A stretch of 64,000 bases of DNA, from contig NZ_BNBY01000001.1 in assembly GCF_014656195.1 (NCBI RefSeq), positions 627,148 through 691,147 of the forward strand, read 5' to 3'. Made by a program: the position numbers and the translations under genes. The stretch is from Kitasatospora xanthocidica. GTDB lineage: Bacteria; Actinomycetota; Actinomycetes; Streptomycetales; Streptomycetaceae. The notes below the pieces were generated by a model that did no database searches, had not been told where the DNA came from, and was given only the letters and a program-made list of their open reading frames with translations. Below, one piece after another: positions 15,313 through 25,745 of the stretch (positions within the stretch are counted from its first letter, which is position 1; every line of letters begins with the position of its first letter).

Positions 15313-17487
15313 ATGGAGCCGCTGTACGACGCAGACCCGGAGGCCATCGGCCCGTACCGGCTCTTCGCCCGGCTCGGGGCGGGCGGCATGGGGGACGTGT
15401 ACCTGGCCCGCTCGGCGGGCGGGCGTACGGTCGCGGTGAAGGTGGTCCGCTCCGAACTCGCCCGGGACACAGTGTTCCGGACCCGCTTCCGCCGAGAGGT
15501 GGCCGCCGCCCGGGCGGTGGACGCCGTCCACACCGCCCCGGTGACCGACGCCGACCCGGACGGCCCGGTGCCCTGGCTCGCCACCGCGTACGTCCTCGGC
15601 CCCTCGCTGGCCCAGGCGGTCCGGGACCACGGCCCGCTGCCGGAGGCGTCGGTGCGCGCGCTCGGTGCCCGGCTGGCCGAGGCGCTGGAGGCGATCCACC
15701 GCGCCGGGCTGGTCCACCGTGACCTCAAGCCCTCCAACGTCCTGCTCGCCGCCGACGGCCCGCGGGTGATCGACTTCGGCATAGCCCGGGCCCTGGACGA
15801 CGACGACGTGACCAGGACCGGCGGGGTGGTCGGCTCTCCAGGCTTCATGTCCCCGGAGCAGGCCGGCGGGCTGCGGAGCGGCGCCCCCGGGGACGTCTTC
15901 TCGCTGGCCTCGGTGCTGGTCTTCGCGGTGACCGGGCACGGCCCTTTCGAGAGCGCCTCCGGTGTGGCCGCCCAGCTCTACAAGGTCGTGCACGACGAGC
16001 CCGACCTCGCCGCCGTGCCGGCCGGACTGCGCGGGGTCCTGGAACGGTGCCTGCGCAAGGACCCGGAGCGGCGCCCGACCCCGGCCGAACTGCGCGCCCT
16101 GCTCTCGCCCGGCGCCGCCGGCGCCGACTGGCTCCCCGCGCCGGTGGCCGCCGGCCTGGCCCGCCACGCGGCGGCGGTGCTGAACCTGGAGGCCCCGCTG
16201 CGCGTCGGCCGGGGGCCGTCCGAGGCGCCGACGATCGCGCAGAACCGCACCCGGGTGGACCCGGCCGGACCGGCGGAGCCACCGGTGACGGCGGAGGAGG
16301 GGACGGTTCCCCGCAGTGGCGCGTTCTCCCGCCGCCGGCTGCTGCTGTCCGGCGGTGCCCTGGCCGTCACGGCCGCGGCGGGTGCCGCCGCCTGGGCCCT
16401 GACCCGCTCGGACTCCCCGGGCGACAAGGCCGGGGCGGCGCCCAAGCCGGTCTGGACCGTCACCACCGAGGGCACCGACCCGGGCGCGCGCCGGGCCCTG
16501 GTGGTCGACGACCTCGTCCTGCTCCACGCGGACACCCTGCTCGCGGTGGACGCCGCCACCGGCGAGGGCCGCTGGGAGAACAAGGGCGCCAGGAGCAGGA
16601 CGTACCTGGCGGGCGGCAGTGACCTCTACGAGCTGTCCGGCGAGCTGCACCGGCTCGTGCTCGCCGGCGGTTCGGCGGGCCCCGCCGCGATCGGCATCCT
16701 GGGCGACGGCAGGAAGCCCGTGTACGAGTGCCTGCTGGCGGCGACCGACCAGCGGCTCTACGTCAAGATCGCCGTCGGGCCGGCCGACGGCGGGGGTGCC
16801 ACCACCACCGGGATCCTGTGCATGGGCCGGGAGTTGAGCAGCCGGTTCTGGTTCCAGGAGGACCGGGACTCCTCCGACCTGGTCACGCCCGGGGCGATCG
16901 GCGGCAGCACGCTGCTGCACCTCGACAACAGGAACGACGTGGTCGCCCGGGACACCGAGGACCACGGCACGGAACTGTGGCGGGTACGGACCGGGAGCGG
17001 GACGCCCTGGCCGGTCCGGTGCGACGACCAGCGGGCCTATCTCCCGGTGGACGGCGCGGGCCTGCAGGCGGTCGGTCTGGAGGACGGCAAGCAGGTCTGG
17101 CGCCTGGACCCGAAGGCCGGGCGGATCGGCGACCTCGCGGTGGCCGACGGCATCCTCTACCTGACTCTCGGCACCCCGTCGGTCTCCGCCGTGGACGCTG
17201 AGACCGGGCAGGTCCGCTGGACCTGCCCGCTGCCCGGCCACCCGGCCGAGGCCGAGGCGCCGGTGCCGGTCGCGGGCACCGTCTTCGTCCCCGGCACCGT
17301 TCCGCACGCGGCGGGCCCGCTGCCCTGCGTCCACGCCGTCGACGCCGCCACCGGACGCCTCAAGTGGACCTTCACCGACCCGGCGTACCGGCCGGCCGGA
17401 GAGAACGCCGACTGCCGGTTGAGCACCGACGGCAAGCTCGTGTTCGCCTGGATCGGGAACACGGTGTCCGCCCTGCCCGCCGCCTGA
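15313..17487 (+). CDS. Ser/Thr protein kinase with PQQ-like beta-propeller
   Basis: This 724-residue receptor-type kinase has an N-terminal Hanks kinase domain with the glycine loop LGAGGMGDVYLA, ATP-anchoring Lys43, the catalytic loop HRDLKPSN (135-142), DFG (154-156) and the activation segment GSPGFMSPEQ. A linker is followed by one transmembrane helix (about 337-358), then an external domain of repeated beta-propeller blades (DAATGEGRWEN, DGKQVWRLDP, DAETGQVRWTCP, DAATGRLKWTF) like PQQ/quinoprotein sensors. This places sensor outside and kinase inside, as in other streptomycete PASTA-less kinases. The ligand is unknown. Confidence 0.93.
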   Translation: MEPLYDADPEAIGPYRLFARLGAGGMGDVYLARSAGGRTVAVKVVRSELARDTVFRTRFRREVAAARAVDAVHTAPVTDADPDGPVPWLATAYVLGPSLAQAVRDHGPLPEASVRALGARLAEALEAIHRAGLVHRDLKPSNVLLAADGPRVIDFGIARALDDDDVTRTGGVVGSPGFMSPEQAGGLRSGAPGDVFSLASVLVFAVTGHGPFESASGVAAQLYKVVHDEPDLAAVPAGLRGVLERCLRKDPERRPTPAELRALLSPGAAGADWLPAPVAAGLARHAAAVLNLEAPLRVGRGPSEAPTIAQNRTRVDPAGPAEPPVTAEEGTVPRSGAFSRRRLLLSGGALAVTAAAGAAAWALTRSDSPGDKAGAAPKPVWTVTTEGTDPGARRALVVDDLVLLHADTLLAVDAATGEGRWENKGARSRTYLAGGSDLYELSGELHRLVLAGGSAGPAAIGILGDGRKPVYECLLAATDQRLYVKIAVGPADGGGATTTGILCMGRELSSRFWFQEDRDSSDLVTPGAIGGSTLLHLDNRNDVVARDTEDHGTELWRVRTGSGTPWPVRCDDQRAYLPVDGAGLQAVGLEDGKQVWRLDPKAGRIGDLAVADGILYLTLGTPSVSAVDAETGQVRWTCPLPGHPAEAEAPVPVAGTVFVPGTVPHAAGPLPCVHAVDAATGRLKWTFTDPAYRPAGENADCRLSTDGKLVFAWIGNTVSALPAA

Positions 17488-17494
17488 GGCGTCC

Positions 17495-18097
17495 TCAGCC
17501 GCGGGAAAGGCGGTCCACCAGGCGGGACTTGGCGGCCGGCCACTCGTCGGCGAGCATCGCGAAGTAGGCGCTGTCCCGCCAGGTGCCGTCGGGGCGGAGG
17601 CGGTCGCGGCGGTGGATGCCCTCGAATCGGGCGCCGAGGCGCAGGACGGCGTTGCGGGAGCGCTCGTTGAGGGCGTCGGTCTTCCAGAAGACGCGGCCCA
17701 TGCCGAGCTCCTCGAAGGCGTGGGTGAGCAGCAGCAGCTTGGCCTCGGTGTTGACGGCGGTGCGCCAGACCGAGCGGGCGTACCAGGTGCCGCCGATCTC
17801 CAGGTACTCGTTCTCGGCGCTGAAGTCGTGGTAGCCGGTGATGCCGACGGCCCGGCCGGTGGTGAGGTCGACGGCGGTGAAGTACACCGACTCCCCGGCC
17901 GCCGCCTCGGCGGTGCGGACGTCGAGGAGCGCGCCCAGCTCGTCCTCCGAGGTGGGGACGTGGACGAGGATCCAGCGCCAGACCTCGGGGTCGGAGCCGA
18001 CGGTGGCCCAGAGGTCGGCGAGGTGACGGCGCTCCAGCGGCTCCAGGCGGATGTGGCGGCCGGTGAGGGTGACGGGGGAGGGCAGCTTCGCGGTCAT
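17495..18097 (-). CDS. GNAT acetyltransferase (RimJ/RimL-like)
   Basis: This 200-residue protein is a RimJ/RimL-type GNAT enzyme: TGRHIRLEPLERRHLADLW at the N-terminus, IGGTWYARSVWRTAVNTEAKLLL over the acetyl-CoA site, and ERSRNAVLRLGARFEG in the C-terminal half. Related proteins acetylate ribosomal-protein N-termini or small amines; the substrate here is unknown. The stop codons of this gene and the kinase gene lie 7 bp apart. Two CTGCACTAG direct repeats lie just upstream of the start. Confidence 0.82.
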   Translation of the reverse strand: MTAKLPSPVTLTGRHIRLEPLERRHLADLWATVGSDPEVWRWILVHVPTSEDELGALLDVRTAEAAAGESVYFTAVDLTTGRAVGITGYHDFSAENEYLEIGGTWYARSVWRTAVNTEAKLLLLTHAFEELGMGRVFWKTDALNERSRNAVLRLGARFEGIHRRDRLRPDGTWRDSAYFAMLADEWPAAKSRLVDRLSRG

Positions 18098-18117
18098 GGG
18101 CCGAACGTAGCGCCGCT

Positions 18118-18148
18118 CTGCACTAGACGCAAGAGATATCTGCACTAG
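18118..18148. promoter_or_regulatory. direct repeat CTGCACTAG, candidate operator
   Basis: Two exact copies of CTGCACTAG (18118-18126 and 18140-18148) are spaced 22 bp, about two helical turns, and lie 21-51 bp upstream of the GNAT start. On the coding strand this reads TTGTACTAGTGCAG...TCTAGTGCAG and overlaps plausible -35/-10 elements. Regulator unknown. Confidence 0.5.
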
Positions 18149-18177
18149 TACAAAATGCCCGGCCGGGGCAGAGCAAA

Positions 18178-18205
18178 GGCCCCGCGGGACGGATCCCACG
18201 GGGCC
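18178..18205 (-). terminator. purA terminator hairpin
   Basis: GGCCCCGCGGGA pairs with TCCCACGGGGCC with one mismatch, 40 bp downstream of the purA stop codon. Confidence 0.6.
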
Positions 18206-18244
18206 CTCGAAGCGCCCGGCCTACGACGTGCCTGGCGGCCTGGC

Positions 18245-19633
<1,389 letters not shown>

Positions 19634-19654
19634 TTACCTGAGGAAGGACCGGTC

Positions 19655-20500
19655 GTGTCGTCCCTGTCCACGCCTGCTACCGGCGGCCCCGAGCCGCTCC
19701 TGCTGCTGCTCGACCCGGTGGCCCGGCGGACCGACGGCGAGTCGGTGCGGATCGCGAAGGACGTGCTCTGCGGGGGTGCGGACGTGAAGGTGGTCTATCC
19801 GGAGAGCACGTCCGAACTCGACCGGGTGCTTTCGCACCGGGGTCGGAGGCGACCGGTGGTGATCGGTTCTGATCTTGCCCTGCAGCGGGTGCTGCAGGCG
19901 CTGCACCGGCAGCGTGAGCTGGGCACGGAACCGGTGGGGATGGTTCCGGTCGGCCGCGCGGAGGAGCTGGCGACGGCCCGCGCGCTGGGTGTGCCGGGGG
20001 AGCCGGTCCGGGCCGCGCGAGCGGTGCTGTCGGGTGCGGCCCGCCGGCTGGACCTGCTGGTCGACGACGGGGGCGGGGTGGCCCTGGGCGGGGTGCGGAT
20101 CACCGGCGGCGGGACGCGCTGGACGGGGGGCCGTACGAGTGGCTGGCGTTCGCTATGGGCGAAACTGGCTGCGGCCGAGCAGGCGAACGCACTCACCCCG
20201 GAGAGCACCGACCACAACCCCAGGGTCCGGGTCGAGGCCGACGGCCGGCTGCTCGCCGACGTCCACCGGCCGGTCCGGCTGGTCCAGGTCACCCTGCCGT
20301 CCGGCGCCTCGGACGGGACCGGGGAGATGGAGGTCGTGGTCCGGGCCTCCGGCGCCCTGGTGCGCGCCCGGGCGGCGAGCGTCTCGGTGGTCGGCCGCGG
20401 CTTCGGCTACGAGGCGGACGGCCACCCGGTCGGCCCGGTCCGCGCCCGGACCTGGACGGTGCACCCGGCGGCCTGGGGCCTGCTCCTTCCGGCCGCGTGA
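19655..20500 (+). CDS. diacylglycerol kinase catalytic-domain-like protein
   Basis: This 281-residue protein resembles the diacylglycerol/lipid kinase (NAD-kinase-like) fold proteins encoded next to purA in streptomycetes. LLLLLDPVARRTDGES and VIGSDLALQRVLQALHR correspond to the nucleotide-binding N-terminal lobe, and the C-terminal half is beta-rich (VRIRADGRLLADVH-like). The canonical GGDGT loop is degenerate (VIGSDLAL), so catalytic activity is doubtful. GTG 19655 has GAGGAAGGACC upstream. It shares a 126-bp intergenic region with purA. Confidence 0.6.
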   Translation: MSSLSTPATGGPEPLLLLLDPVARRTDGESVRIAKDVLCGGADVKVVYPESTSELDRVLSHRGRRRPVVIGSDLALQRVLQALHRQRELGTEPVGMVPVGRAEELATARALGVPGEPVRAARAVLSGAARRLDLLVDDGGGVALGGVRITGGGTRWTGGRTSGWRSLWAKLAAAEQANALTPESTDHNPRVRVEADGRLLADVHRPVRLVQVTLPSGASDGTGEMEVVVRASGALVRARAASVSVVGRGFGYEADGHPVGPVRARTWTVHPAAWGLLLPAA

Positions 20501-20826
20501 AGCCGCCTGAGGCCGCGCGAGACGGCGCGAGGCCGCGTGAAGCCGCTTGAGGCCGCGCGAGGCCGCGCGATTCCGACCGCGTGAAGCCCGCGTGAACGCC
20601 GGGTGAGCAGGCTCACGTTCGTCCGCCCGCCGACACCCCCCGCTCCGCACACGGAACTCCCCAACAGGCGCGAACCACAAGGCCAACCGCCGCCGGGGGG
20701 AATTCCGGCCGGCCGAAATCCCCGCCCCGTAAGGGGTTTTGTCTACGCGCGTTACTCACCGATCGTCCGACAAACCCGGCATCCCGGGTTCCGGAAGCCT
20801 GTGCCAACTGCCCTAGACTCGAAGGC
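20501..20826. other. intergenic region with degenerate GGCCGCGCGA repeats and purF promoter
   Basis: The first 95 bp (20501-20595) consist of imperfect copies of GAAGCCGCCTGAGGCCGCGCGA-type units. The remainder is less repetitive and leads into the purF promoter, where TAGACT at 20814-20819 matches an actinobacterial -10 element. No gene is supported here. Confidence 0.6.
20814..20819 (+). promoter_or_regulatory. candidate purF -10 element (leaderless start)
   Basis: TAGACT ends 7 bp before the purF GTG at 20827. Transcription would then begin at or next to the start codon, giving a leaderless mRNA. No clear -35 is visible and only a poorly placed GAAGG could serve as ribosome site. Confidence 0.35.
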
Positions 20827-22410
20827 GTGCCACGTGGTGACGGAAGACTCAACCACGATCTTCTTCCCGGTGAGAAAGGCCCCCAGGACGCTTGCGGCGT
20901 CTTCGGTGTCTGGGCTCCCGGCGAGGAGGTCGCCAAGCTCACGTTCTTCGGCCTTTACGCCCTGCAGCACCGCGGTCAGGAATCCGCGGGCATCGCAGTG
21001 AGCAACGGCTCCCAGATTCTCGTCTTCAAGGACATGGGACTCGTCTCCCAGGTCTTCGACGAGGCCTCCCTGGGGTCGTTGCACGGGCATATCGCCGTCG
21101 GACACGCCCGCTACTCGACCACCGGTTCCTCGGTCTGGGAGAACGCCCAGCCGACCTTCCGGGCGACCGTCCACGGTTCGCTGGCCCTCGGGCACAACGG
21201 AAACCTGGTGAACACCGCCGAACTGGCGGCCATGGTCGCCGAACTGCCCGGCGAGGAGCACGTCTCGCGCTCCGGCCGGACCGCGGCGACCAACGACACC
21301 GACCTGGTGACGGCCCTGCTCGCCGGCCACCCGGACCTCTCCATCGAGGAGACGGCCAAGCTCGTCCTGCCCTCGGTCAAGGGCGCGTTCTCGCTCGTCT
21401 TCATGGACGAGCACACGCTCTACGCCGCCCGCGACCCGCAGGGCATCCGCCCGCTGGTGCTCGGCCGGCTGGAGCGCGGCTGGGTCGTCGCCTCCGAGAC
21501 GGCGGCGCTCGACATCTGCGGCGCCTCCTTCATCCGCGAGGTCGAGCCCGGCGAGCTCATCGCCATCGACGAGAACGGCATGCGCACCTCGCGCTTCGCC
21601 GAGGCCAAGCCCAAGGGCTGCGTCTTCGAGTACGTCTACCTGGCCCGCCCCGACACCTCCATCGCCGGCCGCAACGTCCACCTCTCCCGCGTGGAGATGG
21701 GCCGCCGCCTGGCGAAGGAGGCCCCGGTCGAGGCCGACCTGGTGATAGCGACGCCCGAGTCCGGCACCCCCGCCGCGATCGGCTACGCCGAGGCCAGCGG
21801 AATCCCGTACGGCTCCGGCCTGGTGAAGAACGCCTACGTGGGCCGCACCTTCATCCAGCCCAGCCAGACCATCCGCCAGCTCGGCATCCGCCTCAAGCTC
21901 AACCCGCTGCGCGAGGTCATCCAGGGCAAGCGCCTGGTGGTCGTGGACGACTCGATCGTCCGCGGCAACACCCAGCGCGCGCTGGTGAAGATGCTGCGCG
22001 AGGCCGGCGCCGCCGAGGTCCACATCCGGATCTCCTCCCCGCCGGTGAAGTGGCCCTGCTTCTTCGGCATCGACTTCGCCACCCGCGCGGAGCTGATCGC
22101 CAACGGCATGACCATCGAGGAGATCGGCCGCACCCTCGGTGCCGACTCGCTCTCCTACATCTCGATCGACGGCATGATCGAGGCCACCAAGCAGCCCAAG
22201 GACAAGCTCTGCCGGGCCTGCTTCGACGGCGAGTACCCGATGGAGCTGCCGGACCCGGCGCTGCTCGGCAAGCTCCTGCTGGAGGCCGAGATCAAGGGCG
22301 GCCAGCAGCCGCCGGCCGTCCGCGGCAAGCCGACCAGCGGCAGCGACCTGGACGGCGTCCAGTCGCTGCTCGGCGGGGCGGGCGCGGCCGACGCGCTGCG
22401 CCGCCCGTAA
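20827..22410 (+). CDS. purF: amidophosphoribosyltransferase
   Basis: This 527-residue enzyme catalyses the first committed step of purine synthesis (PRPP + glutamine to phosphoribosylamine). A propeptide of about 22 residues precedes Cys in DACGVFGVW, the N-terminal nucleophile freed by self-processing. The glutaminase domain (HRGQESAGIAVS, HNGNLVN) is followed by the PRTase domain with VVVDDSIVRGNTQRA and the CFFGIDFATRAELIA region. Four Cys in the C-terminal part (CRACFDGEYP) match the Fe-S cluster type seen in Gram-positive PurF. It is followed by purM after 96 bp. Confidence 0.96.
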   Translation: MPRGDGRLNHDLLPGEKGPQDACGVFGVWAPGEEVAKLTFFGLYALQHRGQESAGIAVSNGSQILVFKDMGLVSQVFDEASLGSLHGHIAVGHARYSTTGSSVWENAQPTFRATVHGSLALGHNGNLVNTAELAAMVAELPGEEHVSRSGRTAATNDTDLVTALLAGHPDLSIEETAKLVLPSVKGAFSLVFMDEHTLYAARDPQGIRPLVLGRLERGWVVASETAALDICGASFIREVEPGELIAIDENGMRTSRFAEAKPKGCVFEYVYLARPDTSIAGRNVHLSRVEMGRRLAKEAPVEADLVIATPESGTPAAIGYAEASGIPYGSGLVKNAYVGRTFIQPSQTIRQLGIRLKLNPLREVIQGKRLVVVDDSIVRGNTQRALVKMLREAGAAEVHIRISSPPVKWPCFFGIDFATRAELIANGMTIEEIGRTLGADSLSYISIDGMIEATKQPKDKLCRACFDGEYPMELPDPALLGKLLLEAEIKGGQQPPAVRGKPTSGSDLDGVQSLLGGAGAADALRRP

Positions 22411-22419
22411 CGAATCCAC

Positions 22420-22448
22420 GGTGGGGTCCCGCGAACCGGGGCCCCACC
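22420..22448 (+). terminator. attenuator-like hairpin between purF and purM
   Basis: GGTGGGGTCCC pairs with GGGGCCCCACC (one G-U) 9 bp after the purF stop codon. It may be a partial terminator lowering purM relative to purF. Confidence 0.5.
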
Positions 22449-22506
22449 GCCGTTCCGCCCCCGCTCTTCCCGAACCACCCCCCTGACCCGAGAGGGCCGC
22501 ACCGCA

Positions 22507-23592
22507 GTGACCAGCAACCAGAACGGCGCCACCTACGCCGCCGCCGGTGTCGACATCGAGGCGGGCGACCGCGCCGTCGAGCTCATGAAGCAGTGGGTGA
22601 AGAAGGCCAACCGCCCCGAGGTGGTCGGCGGTCTCGGCGGCTTCGCCGGGCTCTTCGACGCGTCCGCCTTCAAGAACTACGAGCGGCCGCTGCTGGCCTC
22701 GGCCACCGACGGCGTGGGGACCAAGGTGGCCATCGCGGCCGCCATGGACAAGCACGACACCATCGGCCACGACCTGGTCGGCATGGTCGTGGACGACCTG
22801 GTGGTCTGCGGCGCCGAGCCGCTGTTCATGACCGACTACATCTGCGTCGGCAAGGTCGTCCCGGAGCGGGTCGCCGCGATCGTCAAGGGCATCGCCGAGG
22901 GCTGCGCCCTGGCCGGCTGCGCCCTGGTCGGCGGCGAGACCGCCGAGCACCCCGGCCTGCTGGGCCCGGACGAGTACGACGTGGCGGGCGCCGGCACCGG
23001 TGTCGTCGAGGCCGACGCGCTGCTCGGCGCGGACCGGGTCCGGGCCGGCGACGTGGTGATCGCGATGGCCGCCTCCGGCCTGCACTCCAACGGCTACTCG
23101 CTGGTCCGCCACGTGCTGCTGAACGAGGCCGGCTGGAAGCTGGACCGCAAGGTCGAGGAGTTCGGCCGCACGCTCGGCGAGGAGCTGCTGGAGCCGACCC
23201 GGATCTACTCGCTGGACTGCCTGGCGCTCACCCGCGCCACCGAGGTCCACGCCTTCTCGCACGTCACCGGCGGCGGCTTGGCGGCCAACCTGGCCCGGGT
23301 CGTCCCGGCCGGCCTGCACGCCCGCCTGGACCGCGGCACCTGGACCCCGCTGCCGGTCTTCCGGACCGTCGCCGAGGTCGGCAACGTGGCCACCCTGGAG
23401 ATCGAGAAGACGCTCAACATGGGCGTCGGCATGGTCGCGGTCGTCCCGCCGCACTCGGTGGACGCCGTGCTGTCGATCCTGGAGGACCGCGGCGTCGAGT
23501 CCTGGCTGCTCGGCGACATCGTCGAGCGCACCGACGAGCACGAGGGCGGCGCGGCCCTCTACAACGCCTACGAGGGCTTCCGGACGGTCTGA
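22507..23592 (+). CDS. purM: phosphoribosylformylglycinamidine cyclo-ligase (AIR synthetase)
   Basis: This 361-residue enzyme closes the imidazole ring, turning FGAM and ATP into AIR, the fifth purine step. Family motifs are intact: the N-terminal YAAAGVDIEAGD, GVGTKVAIA, HDLVGMVVDDLVVCGAEPLFMTDY, GGETAEHPG, SGLHSNGYSLVR and the C-terminal NMGVGMVAVV. Start is GTG 22507. It follows purF in the same direction and ends at a perfect 14-bp terminator. Confidence 0.96.
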   Translation: MTSNQNGATYAAAGVDIEAGDRAVELMKQWVKKANRPEVVGGLGGFAGLFDASAFKNYERPLLASATDGVGTKVAIAAAMDKHDTIGHDLVGMVVDDLVVCGAEPLFMTDYICVGKVVPERVAAIVKGIAEGCALAGCALVGGETAEHPGLLGPDEYDVAGAGTGVVEADALLGADRVRAGDVVIAMAASGLHSNGYSLVRHVLLNEAGWKLDRKVEEFGRTLGEELLEPTRIYSLDCLALTRATEVHAFSHVTGGGLAANLARVVPAGLHARLDRGTWTPLPVFRTVAEVGNVATLEIEKTLNMGVGMVAVVPPHSVDAVLSILEDRGVESWLLGDIVERTDEHEGGAALYNAYEGFRTV

Positions 23593-23609
23593 CCCGGACC
23601 TGACGACGA

Positions 23610-23642
23610 GAGGGCCCCTCCGGCACATCCGGAGGGGCCCTC
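23610..23642 (+). terminator. purM terminator, 14-bp stem
   Basis: GAGGGCCCCTCCGG pairs perfectly with its complement around loop CACAT. Confidence 0.8.
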
Positions 23643-23698
23643 CCGCGTACGGGCGAGCGGCCCGGAGGTGAGCTGGGCGAGTAGCAGGGCACGCCGAA

Positions 23699-23731
23699 GA
23701 CCGGTCCGGCGCCTCGGGCGCCGGACCGGTC
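23699..23731 (-). terminator. DUF3073 gene terminator, 15-bp stem
   Basis: GACCGGTCCGGCGCC and its exact complement pair across loop TCG, 15 bp past the DUF3073 stop codon. Confidence 0.8.
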
Positions 23732-23745
23732 CGGTGGAGCTGCTG

Positions 23746-24003
23746 TTACGAGCGGCGGGAGGCCTGCGAGGCCCCGGTGCCCGGCTCGTTGTCGTCCTCG
23801 TCGTCGAGGTCGGCGTAGCGGGCGGCGTACTCCGCGTACGGGTCGTCGTCCTCCTCCTCTTCGATCGGCTCCGGCTCGATCGAAGGAGCGGACGGCGATA
23901 CGCCCAGCTCGTTGGACAGACGGTTAGCGTCGAACCCGCCGCTGTTGTACTTCAGCTCGCGGGCGACCTTCGTCTGCTTGGCCTTGGCCCGGCCGCGCCC
24001 CAT
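23746..24003 (-). CDS. DUF3073 family protein
   Basis: This 85-residue protein has the conserved DUF3073 N-terminus MGRGRAKAKQTKVARELKY and NLNELGV-like RLSNELGV, followed by an acidic, disordered tail (EEEEDDDPYAEYA..DLDDEDD). It is highly conserved in actinobacteria between purM and valine dehydrogenase, but its function is unknown; the basic head suggests nucleic-acid or ribosome contact. Confidence 0.88.
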   Translation of the reverse strand: MGRGRAKAKQTKVARELKYNSGGFDANRLSNELGVSPSAPSIEPEPIEEEEDDDPYAEYAARYADLDDEDDNEPGTGASQASRRS

Positions 24004-24389
24004 GGGTCGACCCCCTCAACGATGGGGCTCACGGCCCCGAGTCTGACACGTGTTCATGATCAGGACCGGCCTGCCCGAATGGGAGAAGCCGTCCCTTGGA
24101 GCATTAACGGTACCTGTTTCCGCCGCTGGACGGTACGTCGTTGGTGTGACGTGGCGCGCACCGACCGCACCCGAGACCAGGTCTTTCCAGGTCAAGGGAG
24201 GTTTTGCGGCGATTTTCGCGCTGTCCGGAGGTGTCTTGGGTCCGTCGTTCCAGGACTGATTATCCCCCCTAGGGGGACCCCGGATCACCCGTTCGGCCGG
24301 AGAAGTGAGAATCCGGTTCCACATCGTGATGCGCGGGGGGCCACGGTGGCGGCCCCCCGCGCATCCGGGGTCGGGTGGCGACGGCCGGA
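24004..24389. other. 386-bp intergenic region
   Basis: This region lies upstream of the DUF3073 gene and downstream of vdh. It contains the vdh terminator (24328-24365), the 12-bp palindrome CCCCCTAGGGGG at 24265-24276, and presumably the DUF3073 promoter. A 69-codon frame on the plus strand (24050-24259) has no recognisable content and I do not call it. Confidence 0.5.
24328..24365 (-). terminator. vdh terminator, 15-bp stem
   Basis: GATGCGCGGGGGGCC pairs perfectly with GGCCCCCCGCGCATC, 25 bp past the vdh stop codon. Confidence 0.8.
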
Positions 24390-25547
24390 TCAGCCGCGGC
24401 GGGCACCCGGGAGCAGCACCGTGCGCAGCGCGCTGATCTCGCGCATCCGCTTCTCGGCCAGGCGGTCGGCGGCGACCGCCGGCGGGACGCCGTCGGTGGC
24501 GGCCCGGGTGAAGATCTCCAGGGTGGTGTCGAAGATCTTGGTGGCCTTGTTCTTGGCCCGGTCGAAGTTGAAGCCCTCGATCTCGTCGGCGACCTGGATG
24601 ACGCCGCCGGAGTTCACCAGGTAGTCCGGCGCGTAGAGGATGCCGCGGTCGGCGAGGTCCTTCTCGACGCCGGCGTGGGCCAGCTGGTTGTTGGCCGCGC
24701 CGCACACGATGGAGGTGCCGGCCTCGCCGAGCGCGGCGACCACGCCGTCGGTCAGGGCGCCGCCGAGGGCGCAGGGGGCGTAGACGTCCAGCTTGGCCTG
24801 GAGCAGGGCGGCGGTGTCGGCGACCACCTCCACGTCCGGGTGGGCGGCGCGCACGCGGTTGACGGCGGCCTCGAAGGGGTCGGTGACGACGACGGTGGCG
24901 CCGTCCGCGACCAGGTGGCCGACCAGGTAGTGGCCGACCTTGCCGACGCCCGCGACGCCGACCCGCTTGCCGCGCAGGGTCGGCTGGCCCCAGCGGGCCT
25001 GGGCGGAGGCGCGCATGCCCTGGAAGACGCCGAAGGCGGTCAGGATCGACGAGTCGCCGGCGCCGCCGTGCTCGGGCGAGCGGCCGGTCACGAACTCGGT
25101 CTCGCGCGCGATGACGTCCATGTCCTGCACGTAGGTGCCCACGTCGCAGGCGGTGATGTAGCGGCCGCGCAGCGACTCCACGAAGCGGCCGTAGGCCCGG
25201 AGCATCGCCTCGTTCTTGTCCTTGTTCGGGTCGCCGATGATGACGGCCTTGCCGCCGCCGAGGTCCAGCCCGGCCAGCGCGTTCTTGTAGGACATCCCGC
25301 GGGACAGGTTCAGCGCGTCCTCCAGCGCCGCCTCCTCGGAGGCGTACGGGAAGAAGCGGGTGCCGCCGAGGGCCGGGCCCAGCGCGGTGGAGTGGATGGC
25401 GATGATGGCCTTCAGGCCGGAGCTGCGGTCGTGGCAGAGGACGACCTGCTCGTGGCCGTCGCCGGGGGCGCCGTCCTGTTCGGTACGGAAGATCCTGCTG
25501 AGCACGCCGGGTGCGGGGTGCGTGGCGGGGGTCTGTACGTCGGTCAC
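24390..25547 (-). CDS. vdh: valine (branched-chain amino acid) dehydrogenase
   Basis: This 385-residue protein belongs to the Glu/Leu/Phe/Val dehydrogenase family, which deaminates branched-chain amino acids with NAD; in Streptomyces this locus supplies precursors for polyketide antibiotics. The substrate-binding [12 protein letters not shown] and catalytic Lys in [13 protein letters not shown] are intact, followed by the Rossmann motif [17 protein letters not shown]. The position three genes before bldC matches S. coelicolor vdh. It starts at ATG 25547 and diverges from the adjacent hypothetical gene. Confidence 0.93.
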   Translation of the reverse strand: MTDVQTPATHPAPGVLSRIFRTEQDGAPGDGHEQVVLCHDRSSGLKAIIAIHSTALGPALGGTRFFPYASEEAALEDALNLSRGMSYKNALAGLDLGGGKAVIIGDPNKDKNEAMLRAYGRFVESLRGRYITACDVGTYVQDMDVIARETEFVTGRSPEHGGAGDSSILTAFGVFQGMRASAQARWGQPTLRGKRVGVAGVGKVGHYLVGHLVADGATVVVTDPFEAAVNRVRAAHPDVEVVADTAALLQAKLDVYAPCALGGALTDGVVAALGEAGTSIVCGAANNQLAHAGVEKDLADRGILYAPDYLVNSGGVIQVADEIEGFNFDRAKNKATKIFDTTLEIFTRAATDGVPPAVAADRLAEKRMREISALRTVLLPGARRG

Positions 25548-25745
25548 TGTGGTGACTCCAGTATCGAAGGCCCGCTGCTGTGGTGCGGGCGCCTAAGGGG
25601 AAGCGTAGTCGGGTGGGCGCCGCCGATAGGCCCTCTTGTCCGAGCTTGTGCCGGTTGTCCGAGGGGTGAGACGGGAGGGGGTGCGCGGTGCGGGCGCGAA
25701 CGGTTCGTGGCCGCGCCCTCCCGGGCCCGGTCGGCCCGTGCGACC

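Noticed and set aside
20752..23628. 958-codon open frame on the minus strand across purF and purM
   Set aside because: It is the antisense shadow of purF and purM, rich in Val/Gly/Arg with no family content.
23746..24003. DUF3073 as a toxin or anti-sigma factor
   Set aside because: The conserved basic head and acidic tail fit neither; no known function can be assigned.
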